From contig NZ_CP154260.1 of NCBI RefSeq assembly GCF_039545795.1, forward strand, positions 687,001 through 751,000: DNA of 64,000 bases. Reading direction: 5' to 3'. The position numbers were made by a program, and so were the translations under genes. Source of the stretch: Chitinophaga niabensis. GTDB lineage: Bacteria; Bacteroidota; Bacteroidia; Chitinophagales; Chitinophagaceae. This document shows, piece by piece, positions 18,301-26,700 of the stretch. Below the pieces are notes generated by a model. That model saw nothing but the letters and a program-made list of their open reading frames with translations, was not told the origin of the DNA and made no database searches. Every line of letters begins with the position of its first letter. Position 1 is the first letter of the stretch.

Positions 18301-18783
18301 GATTACAAGCAATTCTCCCTCAGCTTCCTGATCGATGGCCGCTTTGGTGGTAAAGTAATGAGTATGACGCAAGCCATCCTCGATGGTTATGGCGTGAGTG
18401 AAGCTTCTGCACAGGCAAGGGACAATGGTGGCGTAAGCCTGAATGCTGTAACGCAGGATGGTAAACCATTCACCGGCAAACTGGACGCCAAGAAATTCTA
18501 TCAGTCCGTTGGCGGACGTGCAGGCGTGGGCGATTTTTACATGTACGATGCTACCAATATCCGTTTACGTGAATTGGCAGTGAGTTATAAGATACCGGTT
18601 AAATCCAAATACATCCGTAACCTCCAGATCGGTGTGATAGGCCGCAACCTGTTCTTCTTCAAGAACGATGCGCCATTTGATCCTGAAGTAAGTGCTGGCG
18701 GTAACAACAGCCTGCAGGGTATAGATGTTTTTGGCCAGCCTGCCACACGCAGTTTCGGAGCAAGCCTGAAAGTAGGATTATAA
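15313..18783 (+). CDS. SusC-family TonB-dependent receptor with N-terminal STN signalling domain
   Basis: A complete 1156-residue transducer-type SusC. Order of parts: signal peptide (1-28), STN domain at about 36-112 (RNKNMEEVFTEISSKTG, LLAEQTGLKFTRKNSKIIV), carboxypeptidase-like domain at about 133-205 (GTVKDAKGAGLPGVTVVIKN), TonB-box-like EFVVTALG near 213, plug at about 220-370 with PLYIIDGVP, and a beta barrel to the C-terminus. The STN domain signals to FecR, so this uptake system induces itself when its substrate is present. It is transcribed with fecR (4-bp gap) and followed by its SusD. Confidence 0.95.
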   Translation: MKKCLRLLSLVTLALAVTLAAPYTASANAESQDTKNVSLTIQVRNKNMEEVFTEISSKTGLSFHYDKSDLNLKKKINLNCVKQPIDEVLALLAEQTGLKFTRKNSKIIVNQEQHNGSLTTVTLMNGGNLAEKEIRGTVKDAKGAGLPGVTVVIKNTNRGTQTQANGNFVLTANPGDILVFRFLGFTSQEVAVGSGDVYDVVLEENSRSLSEFVVTALGIQRKSKELTYSTQQLNNEDLSRVKDVNVINSLAGKAAGVTIGRSASGLGGTARVIMRGNKSTRENQPLYIIDGVPLANFSPSQPANSFGQSSDIQSGAGRDGGDGISNINPDDIETINILKGASAAALYGSQAANGVIIITTKKGRAGRTKIDFSSDATFESPFLLPDLQYRYGQTPGGSGAGDNQSWGPKVSNVKEHAKDFFNTGSTYTNSIALSGGNEIAQSYFSYSNTSSKGIIPTAKLNRHTFNFRETLKLLNDKLTVDANITFLAQNAKNRPGVGLYFNPLTGLYLLPRGIDFDKYKTYEYFDKSRNMPLQDWWNINNEKGWAGDADQQNPYWILNRNQRTEMRNRGMASLSLKYQLLDWLSVQARGSFDKSYDEYEMKAHASTQATLAPTNGRYTFEREFNTQLYGDLILSANKKLSDHLSISGNLGSSITDLKARDRILSDVNWSSNPGLVYANKFQLTNIDPLALTQIQGVDRKQTQALFANVQLGLNDYLFLDVTGRNDWSSTLAFTPKDKGGYFYYSAGVTAVLSEMAKLPEVINFAKVRFSYARVGNEVQPYFSRPADFNMQIVGGRHELNTNIRAPYPGTFLEPEDNRSIEAGLEVRLFNDKLSLDLTWYKNNNFKQYMEIQAPSGSDYQVYYVNMGNIQNQGIEGMLTVVPVRTKAFSWTSNINFSANKNTIIKLSDDNIAGADASSRFQLTQFGSNMYGSFIQEGGSWGDIYTNRALRRNAQGAYILNATGDGLSDSIPANANANFYVIGNPNPKFNLGWNNTFDYKQFSLSFLIDGRFGGKVMSMTQAILDGYGVSEASAQARDNGGVSLNAVTQDGKPFTGKLDAKKFYQSVGGRAGVGDFYMYDATNIRLRELAVSYKIPVKSKYIRNLQIGVIGRNLFFFKNDAPFDPEVSAGGNNSLQGIDVFGQPATRSFGASLKVGL

Positions 18784-18811
18784 GAGAAGTATTGACAACA
18801 AAAAACTTACA

Positions 18812-20428
18812 ATGATGAGAACGTTTAAATACAAACTTACCCGGAGTCTGGCCATAGCAGGGCTGAGTAGCATATTGCTCAGTGCCTGTACAAAAGATTT
18901 CGAGCGTATCAATACAAATCCCTACGGAATGAGTAAAGACGAACTGAAAGCAGATTTCAGACTAGTCGGTGAACCATTCCGCCAGATACAGTTCAATATT
19001 TTCGCCGTACAACCAGGTTGGGTAATGCAGGTGCAACAGAACCTGCAGGGAGATATTTTCTCCGGCTATATGGGTGTGCCCGGTCCTTTTGGAAACTTCG
19101 GTAACAATAATTCTACCTATAACCTCACAGATGGCTGGAACCAGGTGATGTGGGGATGTGCTTACGGTTCTTATATAGATGCACCAAACATCGCTGTAAT
19201 GCCCATCGCCACGCGTATCACAAAACTGGCAGGTACGGAGTTCAATGATTTCAAAGCCTGGCTGCAGATCCTGAAAGTGGCTACCATGCACCGCATCAGC
19301 GATGTATACGGCCCGATCATCTATACCAAATATGGTGTGATCAATCCCGATAAAAGCATCGATTATGACTCTCAGAAAGATGCCTACTATGCATTTTTTG
19401 CAGACCTCAATTCAGCTATCACTACTTTAACGCCACTGGCGAACGATCCGCTGAAACCTTTTGCCCGCTTTGATCTCACATACGATGGTTCTTACAAACC
19501 ATGGATCAAATTTGCGAATTCCCTGCGTCTCCGTTTGGCTATCCGCATTGCAAAGGTAGATCCTGTAAAAGCAAAACAGGAAGGTGAAGCCGCACTGGCC
19601 AACCCTGTAGGCCTGATGACTGTACCGCTTGATGATGCCCGCATCAATATTGCACCTGTAGAACATCCCTACAACGCTTTCAGCGATAGCTGGAACGATA
19701 TCAGGATGGGGGCGCCCATGGAATCTATCCTCACAGGTTACAACGATCCCCGTATCAAATTATACTTCAAAACCGCTGCGGCTAAACCTGACGGTTACAA
19801 AGGTGTAAGAACAGGTATTGCATTGCCTTCAAAGATGTATGAAGATTATTCCAGGCTGGCCACTTTCCCTTCCAGGATGCAGTTAATGACTGCTGCGGAA
19901 GTATGGTTCCTGAAAGCAGAAGCTGCATTGAATGGCTGGGCAGGTGCAGGATCAGCTGCAACCAATTATGAGAACGGTGTAAAAACTTCGTTTGAACAAT
20001 ATGGCATTGCCGGCCAGGCTACAGCTTACCTGGCAGATAATACCAGCAAGGCCGCGCCGTATACAGATCTGAAGAACGCAGCGAACAATGTACCTGCCGG
20101 AGATCCTTATCTCAGCACGGTTACTATTCGTTGGGAAGAAGGAGATGGTGCAGCCAGGAAACTGGAGCGCATCATCACCCAAAAATGGATCGCGATGTTC
20201 CCGGAAGGGCAGGAGGCATGGACGGAATTCCGCCGTACCGGTTATCCTAAATTGTTCCCGGTTGTAGTGAACAACAGTGGAGGAAAGATCCCCACTGCCA
20301 CATTCGTTCGCCGGATCAATTTTGTAACCACAGAATATGCCACTAACGCGAAAGGTGTGGAAAGAGCAGTTACTTTACTAGGTGGCCCGGACAACGGGGG
20401 AACCCGTCTCTGGTGGGACAAGCCATAA
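18812..20428 (+). CDS. SusD/RagB-like lipoprotein
   Basis: A 538-residue partner of the upstream STN-SusC. It has a lipoprotein signal with lipobox LSAC (Cys26), followed by TKDFERINTNP, the opening typical of the SusD-like subgroup that pairs with receptors of this kind (often PF12771-like). The body is helical, with a late AEVWFLKAEAALNGW segment that corresponds to the conserved TPR helix. The C-terminus GGTRLWWDKP matches the subgroup end (x-x-x-WWD). Same ending style as the SusD at 28777, so the two systems are paralogous. A strong terminator follows. Confidence 0.92.
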   Translation: MMRTFKYKLTRSLAIAGLSSILLSACTKDFERINTNPYGMSKDELKADFRLVGEPFRQIQFNIFAVQPGWVMQVQQNLQGDIFSGYMGVPGPFGNFGNNNSTYNLTDGWNQVMWGCAYGSYIDAPNIAVMPIATRITKLAGTEFNDFKAWLQILKVATMHRISDVYGPIIYTKYGVINPDKSIDYDSQKDAYYAFFADLNSAITTLTPLANDPLKPFARFDLTYDGSYKPWIKFANSLRLRLAIRIAKVDPVKAKQEGEAALANPVGLMTVPLDDARINIAPVEHPYNAFSDSWNDIRMGAPMESILTGYNDPRIKLYFKTAAAKPDGYKGVRTGIALPSKMYEDYSRLATFPSRMQLMTAAEVWFLKAEAALNGWAGAGSAATNYENGVKTSFEQYGIAGQATAYLADNTSKAAPYTDLKNAANNVPAGDPYLSTVTIRWEEGDGAARKLERIITQKWIAMFPEGQEAWTEFRRTGYPKLFPVVVNNSGGKIPTATFVRRINFVTTEYATNAKGVERAVTLLGGPDNGGTRLWWDKP

Positions 20429-20463
20429 ACAATAAATAGACATAGCTCATCTAACAATGAACG

Positions 20464-20486
20464 GCCGGCCCTTTTGGGCCGGCTTT
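20464..20486 (+). terminator. Terminator after the sigma-regulated SusCD operon
   Basis: Perfect 8-bp GC stem GCCGGCCC / GGGCCGGC with a TTTT loop, followed by TTTATTTATTT. Confidence 0.9.
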
Positions 20487-20669
20487 ATTTATTTAAGTGC
20501 AGGGATAATTTTCATGTGACCAGCTTTTTGTTCATTACTCAGCCGCCGTTGTGTCACTCACTTCAACGGCTTGTTCGCTATTTTTTAATAGAGAAGAAAC
20601 ATCTTTTTCTACACCAGTTACCAGCTACCGGTAACAATAATTCCCCTTCCCCAAAAAAAACAAAATCCT

Positions 20670-20690
20670 CCGCCCTCCGCTGCACGACAA
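20670..20690 (+). repeat. Dispersed intergenic repeat, copy 4
   Basis: CGCCCTCCGCTGCACGACAA matches copies 2 and 3 with two or three changes. As in copy 3 it is preceded by TTCCCCAAAAA-type sequence, showing that the repeat extends at least 20 bp upstream of the core. Confidence 0.75.
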
Positions 20691-20732
20691 TCCCCGCGCA
20701 ACCCCTCCAGCGAAAATAAGTATAAAAAAAAA

Positions 20733-20791
20733 TCGACCGAAAACTGATCCCTCTTGCCTCTGATAAGCAACGGTCCAGTTTTTTCGGTCGA
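20733..20791. repeat. Inverted repeat flanked by A and T tracts (bidirectional terminator-like)
   Basis: Arms TCGACCGAAAACTG and CAGTTTTTTCGGTCGA are complementary apart from a 2-nt T expansion, with a 29-nt loop. A run of A residues precedes and a run of eight T residues follows. It lies between convergent genes, where a bidirectional terminator is expected, but its loop is unusually long. Confidence 0.6.
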
Positions 20792-20831
20792 ATTTTTTTT
20801 ATGCTTATTGGGAGCGGCGGGAGAAAAAAAA

Positions 20832-20854
20832 GCGCAGCATTCTCCATGCTACGC
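20832..20854 (-). terminator. Terminator of the AraC-family gene
   Basis: Stem GCGCAGCAT / ATGCTACGC (one mismatch) with loop TCTCC; on the minus strand it is followed by a TTTTTTT run, 24 bp after the AraC stop codon. Confidence 0.75.
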
Positions 20855-20877
20855 CTTCTATCTTTGGTTGATAAATG

Positions 20878-21753
20878 CTAATTCTCCTTTAACCGCAATT
20901 CATTCTTATACTCCTTCGGCGTTTTGCCCACTATCTCCTTAAAGAACCGGTTAAAGTTCGAGAGGTTCTTAAATCCACACGAATACGCAATCTCAGCAAT
21001 AGACCAATCCTCCTCCGTCAACCGCTTGCAGGCATGCCCAATCCTCACTTCATTCAGGAACTGTACAAAAGACTTCTTCGTTCTGTTCTTGAAAAAACGG
21101 CAGAAAGACTGCGGCGACAGATTAGTGATACTCGCAACATCCTGCAGGGAGATCTCCTTGGAGAAGTTGTTCATCACGTATTTGAACACCTCATCTATCT
21201 TATGATTATCCTTTACATTATAAGCATGTGAATATCCCGTACTGGCCAGGTAATAACAATCCTTGGTTTCAGACAGGGTTTTCAGGATCTGCAGCAAAGC
21301 AATGATCCGCTCCAGCCCCTCTTTTTTAGGAAGAGACAATATCTCATTACGCAAAACATCCTGCGTATTGCCAATGATCTTCATCCCACGTTGGGCACGA
21401 TGAAAAAGGTCGGTAAGGGCCTTGGTTTCCGGTAAACCATAAAATTTGTCGCCAAAGATGTCTTTAGGGAAATAGATCACCACGGAGCGTGCCTTCAGCG
21501 ATTCGTCATTTTTATGATAACCCTCGTCATTATACCACACATGTGGAATATTAGGCCCGAGGAATACCATATCTCCTACGTCAAAGCTTTCAATGCTGTC
21601 CCCCACAATCCGCTTACCATGACTCTCGGTAACATACACCAGTTCGCATTCGGGATGAAAATGGAAAGGTGTATTAAAATGCGGATCACAACGTTCAATT
21701 ATAGTGATCTGGTTGTCGGCAAAGGCTCCCACTTTTATTAGAATGGGTTTCAT
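20878..21753 (-). CDS. AraC-family regulator with N-terminal cupin domain
   Basis: A 291-residue one-component regulator. Residues ~15-100 form an AraC-type cupin (CDPHFNTPFHFHPECELVYV, then GDMVFLGPNIPHVWY), the likely sugar-binding pocket. Residues ~185-288 are the two helix-turn-helix DNA-binding domain, with LQDVASITNLSPQSFCRFFK and IAEIAYSCGFKNLSNFNRFF, ending GKTPKEYKNELR. It is divergent from a LacI-family gene across 293 bp and next to a SusCD operon, so it probably reports carbohydrate availability. Confidence 0.9.
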   Translation of the reverse strand: MKPILIKVGAFADNQITIIERCDPHFNTPFHFHPECELVYVTESHGKRIVGDSIESFDVGDMVFLGPNIPHVWYNDEGYHKNDESLKARSVVIYFPKDIFGDKFYGLPETKALTDLFHRAQRGMKIIGNTQDVLRNEILSLPKKEGLERIIALLQILKTLSETKDCYYLASTGYSHAYNVKDNHKIDEVFKYVMNNFSKEISLQDVASITNLSPQSFCRFFKNRTKKSFVQFLNEVRIGHACKRLTEEDWSIAEIAYSCGFKNLSNFNRFFKEIVGKTPKEYKNELRLKEN

Positions 21754-21789
21754 ATTGCTTCCTTGATTGTTTTAGTCCTATGAAAAAGC

Positions 21790-21808
21790 TGACAGCAGAA
21801 TTCTGTCA
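21790..21808. promoter_or_regulatory. Palindrome upstream of the AraC gene
   Basis: TGACAG - 7 nt - CTGTCA overlapping the perfect 10-bp palindrome CAGAATTCTG, 37 bp upstream of the AraC start. Possible operator; no matching second site was found in the window. Confidence 0.35.
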
Positions 21809-21908
21809 TTTTAAATTCTATTTTGCCAAATTATTAAATTTAAGTTAAAAAAATACTAGTCTGCCCTAATATCTTCAGAATATTGTAAACTTTTTTTCCG
21901 GCTGGCAG

Positions 21909-21925
21909 TCCCGGGCTCCCCGGGA
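21909..21925 (+). other. GC-rich hairpin followed by T tract in a divergent promoter region
   Basis: TCCCGGG - CTC - CCCGGGA followed by AGGGTTTTTT resembles an intrinsic terminator, but it lies between divergent genes and upstream of the lacI promoter. It could end an unseen short transcript arising from the AraC side, or be unrelated to transcription. Confidence 0.4.
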
Positions 21926-21980
21926 AGGGTTTTTTCCAGCAAAAGCCCCATCTGGGGGTTATCCAGGGGCCAAATTCTTT

Positions 21981-22008
21981 TTGGTTTTATGTTTTTTTCC
22001 GTACCTTG
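21981..22008 (+). promoter_or_regulatory. Candidate promoter of the LacI-family gene
   Basis: TTTTTG (TTG at 21981-21983), an 18-nt spacer, and TACCTTG, one T short of the Bacteroidota -7 consensus TAnnTTTG. The LacI-type operator starts 4 nt downstream, which would cover the transcription start. Confidence 0.4.
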
Positions 22009-22011
22009 TCT

Positions 22012-22031
22012 GTGCTAAATCGATTAAGCAC
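22012..22031. promoter_or_regulatory. LacI-type operator in front of the lacI-family gene
   Basis: GTGCTAAATCGATTAAGCAC is a 20-bp palindrome with one mismatched pair and the central CG typical of LacI-family operators (core AATCGATT). It is 15 bp upstream of the regulator's start codon, fitting autoregulation. The first ten bases of its inner part (TGCTAAATCG) recur at 23529 ahead of the SusCD operon. Confidence 0.65.
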
Positions 22032-22046
22032 GACCTATAAACTCAC

Positions 22047-23084
22047 ATGAAAGGTATATCAATCAAAGATATTGCAAAACAGGCAGGGGTATCCCCTACA
22101 ACGGTTTCCTTCGTCCTCAATGGCAAAGCTAAGGAAAAGCGGATCAGTGAGCAGGTGAGCAAAAAGATCCTGAAACTGGCTGCAAAACTGAAGTATAAGC
22201 CCAACCAGCTCGCAAGAGGCCTGCGTACCGGCAAAACCAAAACCATCGGCCTTATCGTGGAGGACATCGCCAACAACTTCTTTGCCAATGTGGCCAAGAT
22301 TGTGGAGGAAGAAGCAGATAAATTCGGTTATAAGGTACTGTACGGCAGCACGGAAGACAATCTCGCCAAAGCCAAAGGCCTCCTGGAAGTATTGGAATAC
22401 CGCCAGGTAGATGGATATATCATTACGCCCACGCCCAACCTGGATAAGGAAATAGAAATGCTCAAGAATGCCCGGAAGCCCATGGTGCTGATGGACCGTT
22501 ATCTTCCCCAGATCCCTACCAATTATGTAATGGTAGACAATTTCCAGGGCGGGTACGATGTGGCGGAATATCTCCTGAAGCTCGGATATAGTAAAATAGC
22601 GCTGGTGACCACCACCTCTGAGCAGATCCAGATGAAGGAACGGCTCAACGGATTCACCGCTGCCATGAAAGTACACCAGGCCAGCTTCCCCCGGAAAATG
22701 CTCAAAAAGATCCCTTTTTCCGGTACCCGGGAACAGGCCGTGGACCAGATCTCGGATTTTATCAAAACCATCCCTGACCTGGATGCCATTTTCTTCGCCA
22801 CCAACTATCTCGGCGTTTATGGCATCGAAAGCGTAAAACAATTGGGCATGACAATAGGAGAGGACATTGCGCTTGTTAGTTTTGACGATCACGATCTTTT
22901 CCGGCTTCACACACCAAGTATCACCTGTGTGGCACAACCCATCCATGATATCGCCCGGAATCTGATCCAGGTGCTCATGAACGAACTCAATGATAATAAT
23001 CACCAGCTAAACCAGGTAGTGCTGCCTGCTACACTCATTAAAAGAGAAAGCTGCAGCAAACGCGTGAAAGTGGTAGCCGGGTAA
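22047..23084 (+). CDS. LacI-family transcriptional regulator
   Basis: A 345-residue LacI/GalR regulator. The N-terminal helix-turn-helix and hinge are textbook: ISIKDIAKQAGVSPTTVSFV, then KYKPNQLARGLRTGKT. The periplasmic-binding-protein-like effector domain spans about 60-335 (TIGLIVEDIANNFFANVAKI, MVLMDRYLPQIP, DIALVSFDDHD, TCVAQPIHDIARN). It should bind a sugar or sugar phosphate and control its own gene and the downstream SusCD operon through the shared TGCTAAATCG sites (inference from the sequence match). Followed by a terminator and a 630-bp regulatory region. Confidence 0.93.
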   Translation: MKGISIKDIAKQAGVSPTTVSFVLNGKAKEKRISEQVSKKILKLAAKLKYKPNQLARGLRTGKTKTIGLIVEDIANNFFANVAKIVEEEADKFGYKVLYGSTEDNLAKAKGLLEVLEYRQVDGYIITPTPNLDKEIEMLKNARKPMVLMDRYLPQIPTNYVMVDNFQGGYDVAEYLLKLGYSKIALVTTTSEQIQMKERLNGFTAAMKVHQASFPRKMLKKIPFSGTREQAVDQISDFIKTIPDLDAIFFATNYLGVYGIESVKQLGMTIGEDIALVSFDDHDLFRLHTPSITCVAQPIHDIARNLIQVLMNELNDNNHQLNQVVLPATLIKRESCSKRVKVVAG

Positions 23085-23109
23085 TACATAATTTATATCC
23101 AACAAAAAG

Positions 23110-23137
23110 GGACTGGCAGAAATGCCGGTCCTTTTTT
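23110..23137 (+). terminator. Terminator after the LacI-family gene
   Basis: Stem GGACTGGCA / TGCCGGTCC (one G-T pair) with a GAAA tetraloop and a six-T tail. Confidence 0.88.
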
Positions 23138-23253
23138 ATTTGGGGGAATTTACCCGTGAAATATATATATGCTGCGGTCATTAGTGGATGATATCTGCAC
23201 CAGTGACGGTTTTTATGATATTTTCATCTACTGATAAATAGGATACGCTCCCA

Positions 23254-23284
23254 TGCAATAAAAATCCGCAGCATTTTTATTGCA
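23254..23284. repeat. 12-bp-arm inverted repeat
   Basis: TGCAATAAAAAT and ATTTTTATTGCA are perfectly complementary around a 7-nt CCGCAGC loop. There is no T tract beyond the stem, so it is more likely an operator or RNA structure than a terminator. Confidence 0.65.
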
Positions 23285-23413
23285 CACAGGAAGTAATATT
23301 TTTTTATTTCATGCATCACGTTGATGCCTATATAATATTCTCACCTGATGATGTTATTTTGCGAAATGTGATGTACATCTTAACACATCATCAAAAAAAA
23401 GTTAAATTTTCTT

Positions 23414-23442
23414 TTGCTCCTTTAACAAGATTCGCTAGTTTG
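23414..23442 (+). promoter_or_regulatory. Candidate promoter of the SusCD operon
   Basis: TTTTG (TTG at 23414-23416), a 19-nt spacer and TAGTTTG, one base short of TAnnTTTG. The operator-like site lies about 87 bp downstream, suited to roadblock repression. Confidence 0.4.
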
Positions 23443-23528
23443 CATGCGTTCGTTTTTCTGAACCAAATCTGTGCGTGTTTATTGAAAGTGTTGAGGTTGG
23501 TGATCACAGGTTTTTTTTATTGGTAGAA

Positions 23529-23549
23529 TGCTAAATCGTTTTATTAGCA
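23529..23549. promoter_or_regulatory. LacI-type operator ahead of SusC
   Basis: The site starts TGCTAAATCG, identical to the lacI operator, then TTTTA and ends TTAGCA, giving TGCTAA / TTAGCA arms with a central CG. It lies in the untranslated leader of the SusCD operon. Confidence 0.5.
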
Positions 23550-23767
23550 GGTTTCGGAGATAACGTAGTACGGAAACAAAGAAAAGGATTCAGGTAGCAA
23601 TCTAATCACTCCCATTTATCAACCTGTATGTGGACTGTGCGCAAATAACCGCGTCACGGTATGAAATTGTATTGACTTGCAGCGGATGCTTTAACATCAG
23701 CTATCAACCAGTAATGGATAACTATTGTCTATTGATCACGCATTCACAATTAAAATCTAAGGAAGCT

Positions 23768-26700
23768 ATGCGCAGGATTATTCTTCTCGCCACGTTACTG
23801 ACTTTCTGCTTTGCCCCCCACGTTTGGGCACAGGAGAAAAAGGCAGTTGCCGGTACGGTCAGGGATGTAAACGGCACCCTCTTACCAGGTGTTACCGTTA
23901 AGGAAAAAGGTACGCAGAATGGTGTATTAACAGCTGCAGACGGGTCTTTTAAAATCAATGTACCCGCTTCTGCCACACTCATTTTTTCATTTATCGGATA
24001 TGCTGCCCAGGAAGTACAGGTAGCAGATGGCCCGCTTGCTGTTATACTGAAAGAAGATTCCAAGAATCTGAATGAAGTAGTAGTAACAGCATTGGGTATT
24101 AAACGCGAAGCCCGCAAACTCGGTTACGCTATGACGGAACTGAAAGGCTCCGAACTTACCCGCACCAACTCCGTGAACCCAGTTGCTGCATTGCAGGGGA
24201 AAGTAGCAGGGGTGGACATTTCCGGAGCTGCCGGAGGTCCGCAGGCTGCTAATCGTATCGTACTTCGCGGTGCCAAATCACTGAACGGTAAAGACCAACC
24301 CATCTTTATTATAGATGGTGTGATCTTCGAAAATGAAGACGCAGATAATGCCGTAAACTTTGGTAACGTACTGAAGAATTTTAACCCGGACGATTTTGAA
24401 ACAGTGTCTGTACTGAAAGGTGCAGCCGCTACTGCATTATATGGGTCACGTGCTATCAACGGCGCCATCCTCATCACCACCAAAAAAGGCCTCACCCGTA
24501 AAGGTCTTGGTGTAGATGTTAGTCAGACGGTTCAGTTCGAACATGTATACCGTGGCCCTATCGCATTGCAGAATGTATATGGCGGCGGAACAGATGGTAA
24601 GTTCACCAAGGATGCACAGGGTAATGATGTGATCGTTCCCGGCGGTAACAGCTTTGGTCCTAAAATGCAGGGCCAAATGGCTAAACTCCCCAATGGTGAT
24701 ATCGTTCCTTACAGCCCCATGCCGGATAATGCCACAGATGGCTACCAGCTTGGAAAATATTCCAATACGAATGTGGCTGTGGAAGGTGGAACAGATAAAG
24801 CAAACTTCCGCTTTTCCTATTCTCACCTGGATAACAACAGCGTAATGCCGAACAACAAATTCTCCAGAGACAACTTCTCCCTGAAAACTTCTGCCGTACT
24901 CTCTAAATGGCTCAGCGCAGAAGGCGGCTTTACCTATTCATTCTCCAAAACACTCAATCCTACCGCACAGGGAGGTGACTATACCAGCCAGAACATTGGC
25001 CGTAAATGGATCTATGTATTCCCTCGTAACTACGATCCCGCTTACTGGAGCGCCCGCTATCTTGGACCCACTCCCGGTAAACAGGACCTGATGGATTACC
25101 TCGGTTCTTATCCTGGTGCTGACTACTGGTTTGCATTGAACAACGACAGGTGGATGCATAACGAAAACCTGATGATGGGAAATCTCTCCCTCAACGCAAC
25201 AGCAACAGACTGGCTGAAATTCCTCGTGCGTGGTACTTTCAGTAATGAACAGAATAAAGACGATCGCCGTGAACTGGGCTGGGGTGTTAATTTTGGCGGC
25301 TCACGTGGTTTGTATGCCTACTCCGGTATCAACAAAACCCAATATACTTTCACCGGTATGGCTATGTTCACACCCAAGCTGAACGATGACTTCAGCCTGA
25401 ATGTAAACCTCGGTGCTGAAACCTGGAACTCCGGCATCGGTAACCAATACAGCGCCAGAACTACCAATGGTCTTTTGATCCCCGGTAAGTTCACTGTGAG
25501 CAACAGCATCGGCCCTGTTGATACACGTAATAATAAAAACCTGGCCCGCAAACAGATCAATGCTGTGTTCGCATCCGCCAGCCTTTCTTATAAGAACGCT
25601 TTCTTCCTGGATGTAACAGGCCGTAACGACTGGTCTTCTGCACTCGCTTATCCATTGGGTGGTGGTAACTACTCTTACTTCTATCCTTCAGTAAGTGCTG
25701 CATGGGAGTTCACTGAAACCTATAAATCACAACTGCCTTCCTGGATTTCTTATGGTAAAGTAAGGGCCTCTTATGCAGTAGTGGGTGGAGACACTGATCC
25801 ATTCCAGCTGAACAGCGGATACATCATGGAAGAAATATGGAATGGTGGTCCGAACAGCGGATACCTCTATTATCCTTACAACAAAGACACATATCCGAAT
25901 GATAACCTGAAACCTTCCATGGCGCACTCTTTTGAAGTGGGCGCCGATGTGAGGTTCCTCAACAACAGGATCGGTTTGGATGTGGCATTGTATAAAACAA
26001 ACATCAAAGATCAGATCCTGAAACTGGATGTACCTACTGAATCCGGTGTGAAGAATAAATTCATCAACGCCGGTAACTTCCAGAACCAGGGTATTGAGAT
26101 CGCCATCAATGGCCGTCCGGTCCAGGGCAAAAACTTCCAGTGGGATGTAAACCTGAACGGTAGCCGCAACACCAATAAGATCGTTGAACTCACGCCCGGT
26201 GTGAACACCTACGAAATGGGCAACGACCAGGACGTACGTGTAATTGCACAAGTGGGCCGTCCATATGGTGTGCTGGTGACCAACTACGGTTACACGCCTT
26301 ATAAGTCTACTGATCCAACCAAGAACGGTAAACCCGTTATTGAAACATCTACTTCCTTTCCGGTTCAATACAAACGCAGTTATGCTGAAGTGGGTAACAT
26401 CACGCCTGATTTCAACCTGGGCCTGAGCAACAACTTCACTTACAAGAACTGGAACCTGAGCGTATTGCTGCAGGCACGTGTGGGAGGAGATATCTTCTCT
26501 GCTTCTCACCAATACGGAACTGGCCGTGGTACAGTTGAAAGCACATTGCCTGGCCGTGATGCCGCATCAGGTGGCCTGGCATGGACAGATGATCAGGGTG
26601 TGCAACGTAACGATGGTATGATCCCGGATGGGGTGTTTGGTGCTGGTATGAAAGGAACAACCGCTACTGGTAAAACACAGGACATTAGCGGCATGAGCTA

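Larger units (their letters stand above)
20487..20877. other. Convergent intergenic region without a gene
   Basis: About 390 bp between the susD terminator and the minus-strand AraC gene. It holds a diverged copy of the dispersed repeat (20670), a 59-bp A/T-flanked inverted repeat (20733-20791) and the AraC terminator. No coding frame looks real on either strand. Confidence 0.7.
23138..23767 (+). other. Long regulatory region ahead of the second SusCD operon
   Basis: About 630 bp without a credible gene. It contains a 31-bp inverted repeat (23254-23284), a promoter-like pair (23414-23442) and an operator-like site (23529-23549). The in-frame codons 23630-23767 lack any signal-peptide character and are taken as leader rather than as part of the SusC. 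Confidence 0.6.

Noticed and set aside
22059..23003. 314-codon minus-strand frame opposite the LacI-family gene
   Set aside because: Antisense shadow of a well-conserved regulator; His- and Phe-rich composition without domain signs.
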